A DNA stretch of 64,000 bases, from contig NBAY01000017.1 in NCBI GenBank assembly GCA_002794775.1, positions 558,001 to 622,000 on the forward strand, written 5' to 3'. This DNA is from Porodaedalea pini. Its lineage: Eukaryota > Basidiomycota > Agaricomycetes > Hymenochaetales > Hymenochaetaceae. Of this stretch, positions 43,590 through 52,122 are shown one piece after another (position 1 is the stretch's first letter; every line of letters begins with the position of its first letter). The notes under the pieces are model-generated. The model searched no databases, was not told where the DNA came from, and saw nothing but the letters and a program-made list of their open reading frames with translations. A program made the position numbers and the translations under genes.

Positions 43590-44501
43590 ATGACCTCGTC
43601 AGTCCCTCCACTGCCCCCTCCCGGTGCGAATCAGCCATACTGTGATGTCTCCGCTCTCGAAGGCGGCCTGTTGCACATGCCAGCCTACTTATTCGTCACG
43701 ACAGCCAAGGAAGGCGAAAAACATGTAGTGCCGTCGCTCGCGTTCCTCATCACGCATAACACCTCACGTGCACGTCTCCTCTTTGACTTGGGAATTCGAA
43801 GTGACATCGAAAACTATCCCGAGTATACGAGAAAGCGCCTATCAAATGTCTTTAACGCAGGCGTCCCGTGCGATGTACCCACTGCGCTTCGAAAGGGTGG
43901 TCTTGCGCCGGAGGCTATTACACATGTGTGTTTATCGCATTGCCACTGGGACCATACCGGGAATCCCTCTCTGTTCGACAAGGCACAGTTTATAGTTGGA
44001 GGCGAAGCCCGCTCGCTGTTCCAGCCCGGATATCCGGAAGACCCAAAGAGCGTTTTCCCATCGAATCTCCTTCCGAAGGGACGCACAGAATTCCTCGACG
44101 TCACTACTGAGGCGTGGAAACCTATTGGACCCTTTCCTCGCACGTTCGATTATTTCGGGGACGGAGCGCTATATCTAGTCGATGCTCCGGGACACCTTGC
44201 CGGACACTTGAATCTCCTGGTGCGAACGTCAGCGGACGGGGGATGGCTATATCTCGCTGGAGACGCCGCGCATGACTGGAGACTTGTGCGTGGAGAAGGA
44301 GACATAGCTATGTATCTCGGCCAGGACAACACACTGACATGTATCCACCATGACAAGGAGCAAGCGAAAGCGACCATTAAGCGAGTAGCGGATGTGCTCT
44401 CGCTGCCACGGGTCCGCGTGATCTTGGCACACGATGGCGAATGGTTCGATAAGCACAAGGGCAGCGACGCATTTTGGCCTGGTAAAATACCCTCGCTCTA
44501 A
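43590..44501 (+). CDS. metallo-beta-lactamase-fold hydrolase (lactonase-like), copy C, 303 aa
   Basis: Intact, single exon. The metal-binding pattern of the N-acyl homoserine lactonase-like branch of the MBL superfamily is complete: SHCHWDH (H117, H119, D121, H122), GHLAGH (H202/H206), GD (D225) and a final His at 281 (AHDGEW). These would bind two metal ions and hydrolyse a lactone or ester; the substrate is unknown. There is no signal peptide, so it is probably cytosolic. The lack of introns contrasts with the intron-rich housekeeping genes around it and, with two broken tandem copies upstream, suggests a fast-evolving and possibly horizontally acquired family. Confidence 0.85.
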   Translation: MTSSVPPLPPPGANQPYCDVSALEGGLLHMPAYLFVTTAKEGEKHVVPSLAFLITHNTSRARLLFDLGIRSDIENYPEYTRKRLSNVFNAGVPCDVPTALRKGGLAPEAITHVCLSHCHWDHTGNPSLFDKAQFIVGGEARSLFQPGYPEDPKSVFPSNLLPKGRTEFLDVTTEAWKPIGPFPRTFDYFGDGALYLVDAPGHLAGHLNLLVRTSADGGWLYLAGDAAHDWRLVRGEGDIAMYLGQDNTLTCIHHDKEQAKATIKRVADVLSLPRVRVILAHDGEWFDKHKGSDAFWPGKIPSL

Positions 44502-44633
44502 TGGTTTTTAAAAAAAATCTGAGTAAAGAGGATAAAATAAGAAAATGGAGTTATGTTGCGCAGTATTGAAGTGTAGACAAACCATAACAATAGTAGAAGT
44601 CCAACAAACGCGCCTTGAAAGAAAGCATCAGAA

Positions 44634-46519
44634 TCACAAGCTCTCGGTACCATCTTTCACAAGATCCATTCGCCTCGTAGCCTTCGAATAATAGGGATAA
44701 GAATATATCAACAATAAATATTCTTCAGGACTGACTTCGACGAGTAAATCTTCCTCTATTGTAGGAAGTTCTTCTGGAACCTCGTCCAATGCCGGTCCCA
44801 CCTTCCATTTCGTCGGCATATTTGCCACGCATAAACATAAATCGTCAGGAAGGTGAGGTCCATGTTCAGCGAAGAAAGATTCTCGAAGCTGTATCTCCTC
44901 TGAGGTCAAGCAGGTCAAGTCGTATCACAGTTTACCCAGAAGATAGAGACTCACCATCGCGCATAGCATCCAACTGTCGAGCCATGCCACGAGCAATTTC
45001 TTCTGCAGCGTCTCTATATCTTCTCCGACGTTCCAACTCCAGCAGAAGACTATTAAACGAGGTTTCATACGATGTGAATGTGATATACAGGTGTTCGAGC
45101 GTCGTGAGGTGTTGTTGCAGTGAAGCAAGGTGAACTTCGTACTCAGTCTACAAAAGATTAGGTAGGACCTCCTGGTACGTAATAAAGACCGTGATTAAGT
45201 GGTAACCTACTTCAACGCTCTGCTGCTGTGCAAACATATCGGACATGACTCCTTCCAATTCATCCAGCTGAGTAACGATTTCGCTCAGATTGTTCAAGCG
45301 GCTGAGAACATCATTCTTTGCCGATAGAAGCTGGTCACTAACTTTGTGAACACCTCCAGGTACGAAACGCTCGTGAAAGTGTTTACTTACTGGCTAGACT
45401 TGACATTCGCAACATCATCTTCAAGTTCTGCGATGATTGACGGAAGCTCATCCGTATCTCGGTTCATATCTGTAATCTTTCTTAGTGAAACACGCTTTCT
45501 GTCAGGGAGAAATTCGAACCTAGCAAGTCGTCATCATTGAGTTCCAGTCCAGCTTCCTTATCCCTTAGAGCCGCTGCCATTTGTCCGTAATGCGATGCCA
45601 GGCCTTCCAAGTGATTCGCCATGTTTGCAGTCACTAACTCCTGGGAGGTGAACATTTCTCGTATTGAAGGAATAGTTCCGTCATTTGGTAGAGCAGTTCG
45701 TAAAGATGCAATGCTTTCGTTCAGGCTGAATGGGAAACCTTCAGTTCTGGATGAAATGTCCTATCGAGAGATGTCCGGTCACATCTCGCATATATCAAAA
45801 GCAATGATATTACATACCTCGAGTATGTTTCGGTCTTCATCCATTTCCTCTGTCGCTTTCACGATGCTACCGAAATCCACAAAATCTCGTAGAGTCTTCC
45901 ATTTACTCCGATCTTCTCTGACATTGCGCACACTGGTACTTCCGTTGGGGAGTCTACCATCCTCCGCCTCTGGATCCTCTGCATCACCCGAGTCATGTCC
46001 TCCAAATAACGATGATGATGATGATGAGAGATGGAAGTCCGGCGGGACGACCTGTCTTTCAAGTGACTCGAGGACGGCGTCAAGATTTCCAGAATGGAAA
46101 GAACGGGCTTTGTCCCACTCCTATTACATATGGGGGCGGAATTCAAGGGTAAGGGCTAGCGGAACATGAAATGGTATACGGGTTTAGCTGATTCATACCT
46201 TCGCCTGGTCTTCCAACCTGTTCCTTTGTACTTCGATGCTCTTCGAAATATTGCCAGCAAGCTGAATAAATGCGTCAGTAATGACATTTAATACATTTCG
46301 CAGCATTCGAACCTTCAACTGTTCCACGATTCCTTGCTTGACCCAGTGCGACTTGGCGTCAAGAGCGAATACGTCCGTTGCAAGAGCTGATGTCGCGTGC
46401 ACCAGCTCGTGCGCGCGAGAGCACAGCTGTTCTCCATGCTGCAAAGCCTTCTTCGAGTGTAAAACAAGGGAGACGAGGTGTGGGGTCCCCGGTGACGGTG
46501 GTGTCTGTGGTCGAGACAT
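44634..46519 (-). CDS. ATG17: autophagy scaffold ATG17-like protein, 492 aa
   Basis: ATG17 dimerises into a curved scaffold that recruits the Atg1 kinase complex at the phagophore site. Eight exons (46519-46313, 46261-46199, 46120-45818, 45760-45520, 45469-45391, 45337-45211, 45147-44955, 44899-44634) join into 492 codons without a stop. Recognisable blocks: LVSLVLHSKKALQHGEQLCS, a central KWKTLRDFVDFGSIVKATEE, MANHLEGLASHYGQMAAALRD, LPSIIAELEDDVANVKSS, and long coiled coil (TEYEVHLASLQQHLTTLEHLY, RYRDAAEEIARGMARQLDAM) ending in FFAEHGPHLPDDLC. The poly-Ser stretch followed by FGGHDSGDAEDPEAED is a disordered insert. The start MSRPQTPPSPGTP is chosen because upstream in-frame residues lack similarity. 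Family call from recalled similarity. Confidence 0.83.
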
Positions 46520-47533
46520 TTGGGAGAGCTTCTGTGAACGTCGACGCGCTTTGCAAGTCGATGACACGAATCACTTCTTGACCTCTTACTCTAGGGACTG
46601 GTATGGATGGCCTGATCCGCAATCCGTACCGTGGATAGGCTTTCTCACGGATACCGCAGACTGCGGATGAAATTCCCACGGGTGCCGCGGTTGTCGCGGA
46701 TGGGCATGAGTACAGTCAAAGACGTCCTTTAAACAGGACTGTTCCTTTGAACACTTCACATTTTCTCCCGCAACACACAATTTCTGACTTTCAAAAAAAT
46801 TTGGTAAGTGTATATATAGTAGGACTATATATGTGACAAGTTTCATAGGAATATGTTGAGTGGTTAAATTCAAATAAATCAAAAACCACAAAAAACAGAG
46901 CAGGATTTGCACAATCTGTGTTGTGCAAATTTGTTTCTATTATTTCTTGCCTAATATTTCTTTAACAAATCTAAGTGAGTGATGAAGCACTATCTTGGTT
47001 ATCTATTGAATACTTTTTTGTGGAAAAAGGATGTGATGTATAAATTATGGATGGCAGAAAGTGCTGGGAGGTCCTGAAATATGATGAACAAGTAAGGCAA
47101 TGGGATGACATAATATGTTACCTTGCCGATCCAAGCTTACAAACAGTGTAGTCTCACGGGTGTTCAAAGGAGTGGTTTCCGTGTCATAAAGCCTGTTTTT
47201 TTCTTGCCTTCAAATCAATTTCACTTGCACACTTCAGGGCTCAAAAAAATTCATGTAGATACTTTCGATACGGCTCTCCACGTTAATGTAAAAATTTAGC
47301 AAAAGAATGTTGTGTAGACATTTTGTGGAAGGAATCCAAGTTGGTGTTCAAAGGATGCGTCTTTGACTGTAGTTCTTATGTCATAAAGATCATTGCCAAA
47401 TGGGTTATGGCTTTCTCATGACCACAAAGGCGAAAATCATTTTCACCTTTCCACAGTTGCGGTTCATCCACCATCCATGGGAATCTGTATCTGCAGATGT
47501 GCTATCCGCAGTATGGATGCAGATGACTATGGA
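46520..47533. other. intergenic stretch upstream of the LTR nest
   Basis: About 1 kb, AT-rich in places, no gene supported. Two related segments, GGTGTTCAAAGG...TGTCATAAAG, lie about 185 bp apart (near 47159 and 47343). The ATG17 promoter should lie near 46520-46700. Confidence 0.45.
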
Positions 47534-47538
47534 CAGAT
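47534..47538 (+). repeat. target-site duplication of Gypsy A, left copy
   Basis: CAGAT, repeated exactly at 62912-62916 beyond the 3' LTR. Confidence 0.85.
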
Positions 47539-47952
47539 TGTTAGAACCTGAACTTTCACCTTTTCCTTTATTTTCCCTTTTACCATTTTCTTTATTATAT
47601 TCGTCCTTTTCATTATATTTACCCATCTTACACAATCATTCCCACACTGCCTTCATTTGTTCCATTCCCACTTGTTATGTAATGTTAGGTAATATAGTCT
47701 CACGGTCGTCGCTATATAAGGTCTCAGGAATCGCATGAACTCCTTGTTCTGCTTTTCCTCTTACCTCCGCGACGACCTAGGTGAGACTCGTCCCCCTTGT
47801 ATTAGTTTAGACTTGTATTAATCCTCTTACCTCCGCGACGACCTAGCCTGAGTAAAGCGTGTCCCGAGTCCCCGCTCGAGTATAGCACGTCCCAGATGAC
47901 AGTCAGCCAAGGCCTGCCCAGTCCGAGTCGTCTCCCGGACTCCCACCTAACA
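47539..47952 (+). repeat. 5' LTR of Gypsy A, 414 bp
   Basis: TGTTAG...CTAACA ends. A TATA box (TATATAAG, 47713-47720) predicts a transcript start near 47746, where GTTCTGCTTTT lies. A 24-nt segment, CCTCTTACCTCCGCGACGAC plus CTAG, occurs twice (near 47757 and 47821). The 3' LTR is 62501-62911. Confidence 0.93.
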
Positions 47953-47964
47953 TAAAAGCAGAAC
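47746..47964 (+). promoter_or_regulatory. self-primer and primer-binding site pair of Gypsy A
   Basis: GTTCTGCTTTT (47746-47756), 33 bp from the TATA start to the predicted transcript start, is the exact reverse complement of AAAAGCAGAAC (47954-47964), one base after the 5' LTR. No TGG-starting tRNA-type primer site is present there. Element B has the same pair on the other strand. This is the arrangement used by Tf1, whose transcript 5' end of 11 nt anneals to its own primer-binding site. Confidence 0.65.
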
Positions 47965-48676
47965 CCCACCCAGGCTCATCCCCAGCGTACGTCGTCACTG
48001 TCAACTCGCCTTCACCCAGTCTAGAGGAGCACTCCCCTCGACGGATTTGACGTGTAAACTCCCTGAACGACAACCCTCAACCCTGCCCGGACGTTTTCGG
48101 ATGTTCGTGTATTATGTAAACCTACACCCGACATTTCCCGACCCTGGCTCTTCGCTTCTCTCTCTGGTGGAGGAACCATCTGACCTGGACGTGGGTAACA
48201 CACCATGTACAGTCGTCATCGTCGTTGTCGATTGTGATCTTGGCCGCCTCCTTCCGTTTGGTCATCAAACTCGCCGACGAACCTGTCCTTCATCAGCGTA
48301 ACGTACATCCGGACAACCAGCCCCTACCTGTTCCCCCCCCGACATAGTCAAGATAGATCTCACCGAGGAACAACAGCGGGCTTTCCCCTCTTCTTCACGC
48401 TACGACGCGGAACGCCAATCGTACGTAGCGGACGACAGAAACCACGTCACTCATAATCTCTGGTGGAGTGACACTAGGCACGCCTGGTACTCAACTGACC
48501 CGTCTTCCGGCGAGCGAACTCGTTGGGCGCCTCGACCTCCCCGTGCACCATCATCACCGACAGTCTCGACATCGTTGGTCATCCTCCCAAACAAACCAGG
48601 AGGCTATCGTACACCCCGTAGAGACTCGTCACCGCCGACACCCCCTGAGCGCCTGACACATACGCCCGTACCAGCA

Positions 48677-49744
48677 ATGGCTGAAGGTTTCACTCAAAGC
48701 CAGCAACAAGAGATCGCAGCGATTGTAGCTGCTGCCTTCACCCGAGCAGCAACGAACGCCCCTGCAGCCCAAGCTCCAGCTCCCTCGATTGACGTCACCC
48801 GGCCACGCGAACTCGCTGGCGGCGATGACTACCTCGACTTCAAGCGCGAAGTCCTACTCTTCGTCTCGGCGAACCCCACGAGGTATCCCTCGTCGTCGAG
48901 CAAGATCTATGTCGCCCTCTCTTACCTCAAGGGTGGCAACGCGTTGACGTGGGCGCAAAACTACGTCCAGGAATTCACAACGAATGGCGTCGTGGGCTTT
49001 ACGGATGACTGGGCCAAGTTCCAGGAACGACTGGATGCCTCCTTCGATGATCCAAACAGGAAGGAGAAGGCACTGAAGAAGTTCCGAGACAAGATCCAGA
49101 AGGACCTCTCCGCCAACCAGTTCTTCCAGGACCTCGACGTGATCATCAAGGCAGCGGAGCTGAAGGACGAAAGCGTCATTTGTGACCGCCTGCAACGCGT
49201 GATGAACATTGAGGTGGTCCGCGGCGTGTTGAGGTCAACGCCCGTGCCAACAACGTATGAGGCATGGAAAAAGAAGGCCATTGAGATCGATCGGGGTGAA
49301 CAGCAGATTCGCGCCATCCAACGAGGTCGTACATTGCCATTCACGCCCCGTCCGACGCCCCAACAAGGGCCTCCTGCACGCCGACAGGTAGCAGCCCCGC
49401 ACGCCGATAAGCGTGACGCGACGGGCGTCACTTTCGGAGGTGCCGGCCAACCGATGGACGTCTCGATGAATGAGGCGCAACGAAAGCGCGTGTGCTGGAT
49501 TTGCGGCGGACTGGGACACTTTAAGGACAAATGTCCGCAGGCGAAGCCGATCATCCAGTGTATGTTGGAGCTGATGGCACCGGGCGAGCGCCGCCTCATC
49601 GCCGATGAGCTCAGCACGATGAAGGAGTCGGCATTCGAGGAAGTCGTGGACACTCGAAGGTCGACGGTGGAGGACTATGTGGAGGAAGAAGACAATGACG
49701 AAGAAGTCGTCGACTCGCAGGGTTTTGCGAGTGGTCAGGCGTAG
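48677..49744 (+). CDS. Gypsy A gag, 355 aa
   Basis: Retrotransposon Gag with an N-terminal helical region (QSQQQEIAAIVAAAF), a capsid-like core (YLDFKREVLLFV, ALSYLKGGNALTWAQNYV, RLDASFDDPNRKEKAL), a basic linker (RAIQRGRTLPF) and one CCHC knuckle (CWICGGLGHFKDKC), then an acidic tail (EEEDNDEE). The ATG at 48677 is chosen over the longer open frame because homology to the gag of element B starts here. A -1 slippery heptamer lies at 49720-49726, ahead of the TAG stop at 49742-49744. Confidence 0.9.
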   Translation: MAEGFTQSQQQEIAAIVAAAFTRAATNAPAAQAPAPSIDVTRPRELAGGDDYLDFKREVLLFVSANPTRYPSSSSKIYVALSYLKGGNALTWAQNYVQEFTTNGVVGFTDDWAKFQERLDASFDDPNRKEKALKKFRDKIQKDLSANQFFQDLDVIIKAAELKDESVICDRLQRVMNIEVVRGVLRSTPVPTTYEAWKKKAIEIDRGEQQIRAIQRGRTLPFTPRPTPQQGPPARRQVAAPHADKRDATGVTFGGAGQPMDVSMNEAQRKRVCWICGGLGHFKDKCPQAKPIIQCMLELMAPGERRLIADELSTMKESAFEEVVDTRRSTVEDYVEEEDNDEEVVDSQGFASGQA

Positions 49745-49762
49745 CCATCGGGGCGACTGACC
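49720..49762 (+). promoter_or_regulatory. -1 ribosomal frameshift signal between gag and pol of Gypsy A
   Basis: G GGT TTT (49720-49726) sits in the X-XXY-YYZ register of the gag frame. After a 6-nt spacer, GGTCAG (49733-49738) can pair with CTGACC (49757-49762). Slipping back one base enters the pol frame, which is open from here through the protease. Element B carries the same sequence (heptamer at 57099-57093, minus). Confidence 0.65.
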
Positions 49763-50157
49763 GAGAAGAACAAGGGACTTCGAATCCGGATCCGCTAAAA
49801 TATAACCAACCGTCTGTACAATACATAGATGCAAACGACGTCGATGGTTTTCCCGATTACGAAGTCCCCACCGGTGTGAACAAAGATGAAGAGTACGAGC
49901 AACTGTTCATGAGAGGAACTGGCGGACGCCAGCTGGACCTTCTCCTGACCGTCGAGCATGAATTAGTGGGTGAGACGAGAGAGGTAGATGCGCATGCCCT
50001 TGTGGATTCGGGATGCACGGGATCCTGCATTGATGTCAGGTTCGTCGAGAGGTACGGGTTGGAAACGAAATGCTACATTCGACCCCTCGCGGTGCTCAAC
50101 GCCGATGGCACGCACAATGAGGCCGGATTGATCGAGGAGTACGTTGACGTCGACCTC
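49745..50157 (+). pseudogene. Gypsy A pol, 5' part (protease), cut by element B
   Basis: The pol frame is open from the gag frameshift site through a linker and the retroviral-type aspartic protease: YEQLFMRGTGGRQLDLLL, then the catalytic ALVDSGCTGSC and DVRFVERYGLETKC. It breaks at 50157, where element B is inserted. It resumes in frame after the ACCTC duplication at 59289. There is no ATG near the protease, consistent with expression by frameshifting from gag. Confidence 0.88.
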
Positions 50158-50570
50158 TGTTAGGCGGGAGTCCGGGAGACGACTCGGACTGGGCAGGTCT
50201 CGGCTGACTGTTGTCTGGGACGTGCTGTACTCGAGCGTAGACTCGGGACACGCTTACTCAGGCTAGGTCGTCGCGGAGGTAAGAGGATTAATACAAGTCT
50301 AAACTAATACAAGGGGGACGAGTCTCACCTAGGTCGTCGCGGAGGTAAGAGGAAAAGCAGAACAAGGAGTTCATGCGATTCCTGAGACCTTATATAGCGA
50401 CGACCGTGAGACTATATTACCTAACATTACCTAACGAGTGGGGATGGAACGAATGAAGGCAGTGTGGGAATGATTGTGTAAGATGGGTAAATATAATGAA
50501 AAGGACGAATATAATAAAGGAAATGGTAAAAGGGAAAATAAAGGAAGAGGTGAAAGTTCAGGTTCTAACA
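50158..50570 (-). repeat. 3' LTR of Gypsy B, 413 bp
   Basis: Same TGTTAG...CTAACA LTR family as A, in reverse orientation. It abuts the polypurine tract (seven G followed by TAA on minus). Confidence 0.93.
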
Positions 50571-51135
50571 TTACCCCCCCTTCAAGGTTGGGCGTCCCGA
50601 CCAACCATGATCGCGGTCGTCAGGCTCGGTGTTGACGAAGAGCGGACGGAGTCGTTGACGAGGGATGTTGAGTTTTCGAGGTGCACCGGGATGTTTGAGG
50701 TAGAACTCAGCGATCGCCTCCTTCGCATTCTTGCCGAAGTCCGTCTCAGGCTGCCAAGTAGGTTCATTGTAGCCGACCCACTTGACAAGGTACTGTAGTT
50801 TCCCTCGGTGCAGACGCGAGTCTAGAACCTCCTCAATCTTGTACTCCTCCTCGTTGTTGATGATGTCAGGTGGCAGTGGTGTTGGTTGTCTTTGGCTCTC
50901 GAAGGACGGTTCGACGGCGGGTTTTAGCAGTGCTTCGTTGAAGACTGGGTGGACCTTTTTCCATCGCTTTGGGAGCTTGAGCTTGTACGCGCTTGCTCCC
51001 ACCTTGTCGACGATTTCGAAGGGGCCATACCATTTGTCAGCAAGTTTCTTTGTCGGTGAGTCTGTGCTGATGTTTCGCCCATCAAGGAAAACCTTGTCCC
51101 CAGCCTTGTACTCAACCGAAACCCCTGCTGTCCGG
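50571..51135 (-). pseudogene. Gypsy B integrase C-terminus with chromodomain (fragment)
   Basis: Reads VSVEYKAGDKVFLDGRNIST, LADKWYGPFEIVDKVGASAY, KRWKKVHPVFNEALLKP and then the chromodomain (EVLDSRLHRGKLQYLVKWVG, EPTWQPETDF). The HHCC and DDE-core parts that should precede it are absent: the left boundary of element C begins directly after the residues equivalent to DRTAG. The chromodomain keeps the aromatic residues expected for histone-tail binding. The stop TAA is at 50573-50571, earlier than in A because of one extra G in the polypurine tract. Confidence 0.87.
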
Positions 51136-52122
51136 TGAAAGGTGACGGTACGGTCTACTGGCAGACTCGGACCTGGTTGAGTTCGGCCACTGGGGGTTCA
51201 CTCTAACGTGTCTGATGGAGGGGATAGTGTTAGGAAGTGTGGGGAAGTGTAATAGAATACTCGGGGCTAGGTGTCGACTCGAGGACACGAGTACAAAGGA
51301 CGACCGGCAAAACGTGCCTAAATGCGGTTGGAGAACAAAGAGCAACTACGATCTTGACAACCCGGGCTCGGAAACTCGCCAGTGAAGACAGGAATCGATA
51401 CTATTCTCGAGACGATTCTGAATCTGAAAAGACCTCGAGACGCGATGCAGAATTGACGGAGATATAGCAGTTGCACTGGTTGCGGCTGGCGGAACGCACG
51501 GAACTCCCGGAACCAAAAGCTATTTTCGTAGCTCTACGACGCGGGCTCGGAATCGTGCAAGAAAAGACAGTGTTCGAAAGCGATTTTCGACGAGGTTAAG
51601 AATCTGAAGAGAGCTCGGGAAACGGATAAGAACTGAGGGCGATATAGCGAAAGCAAGATTTGGCCGAAAACAGGACTCGAGACGGAACGGACGGAACGAC
51701 ACTGAACGGTGACGGAGACGAGAACTAAAGACTGGGACTGACTCAGGGGAACTAAACTTGTATTTTTGAGACATTTACATGAGTGTTTAAATAACCAACA
51801 GAGGGTTGAGCCTCTGAGCGGCGTACAAAGGACACAAAGACAGACCGGAGGCTCTAGCCAAACAACACCAAATAGCTGGAACTCGGAGCCGTAACTCGAG
51901 AACATGAGTAATTAAGCTTCGGGAGGCTCGGAACAATACCAGATGTGACCCAAAATGGACTTTGGTGGCTCACCGGTGCAGAACCAAGCTGTATGCGCCG
52001 AGTTAATACTGCCAAACACTGAAACTGTCCTGAAATGCGTCGGGGATACTTGTAAGACTGTCCTGAGTCGAGTCGAACCTAATAGAGCCGATTCCGAGGC
52101 CAGCGGCATCGGGATCTCCACA
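51136..52122 (-). repeat. 3' LTR of element C, 987 bp
   Basis: Pairs with 54206-55192 over its whole length. The gag ORF runs into this LTR. Confidence 0.92.
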
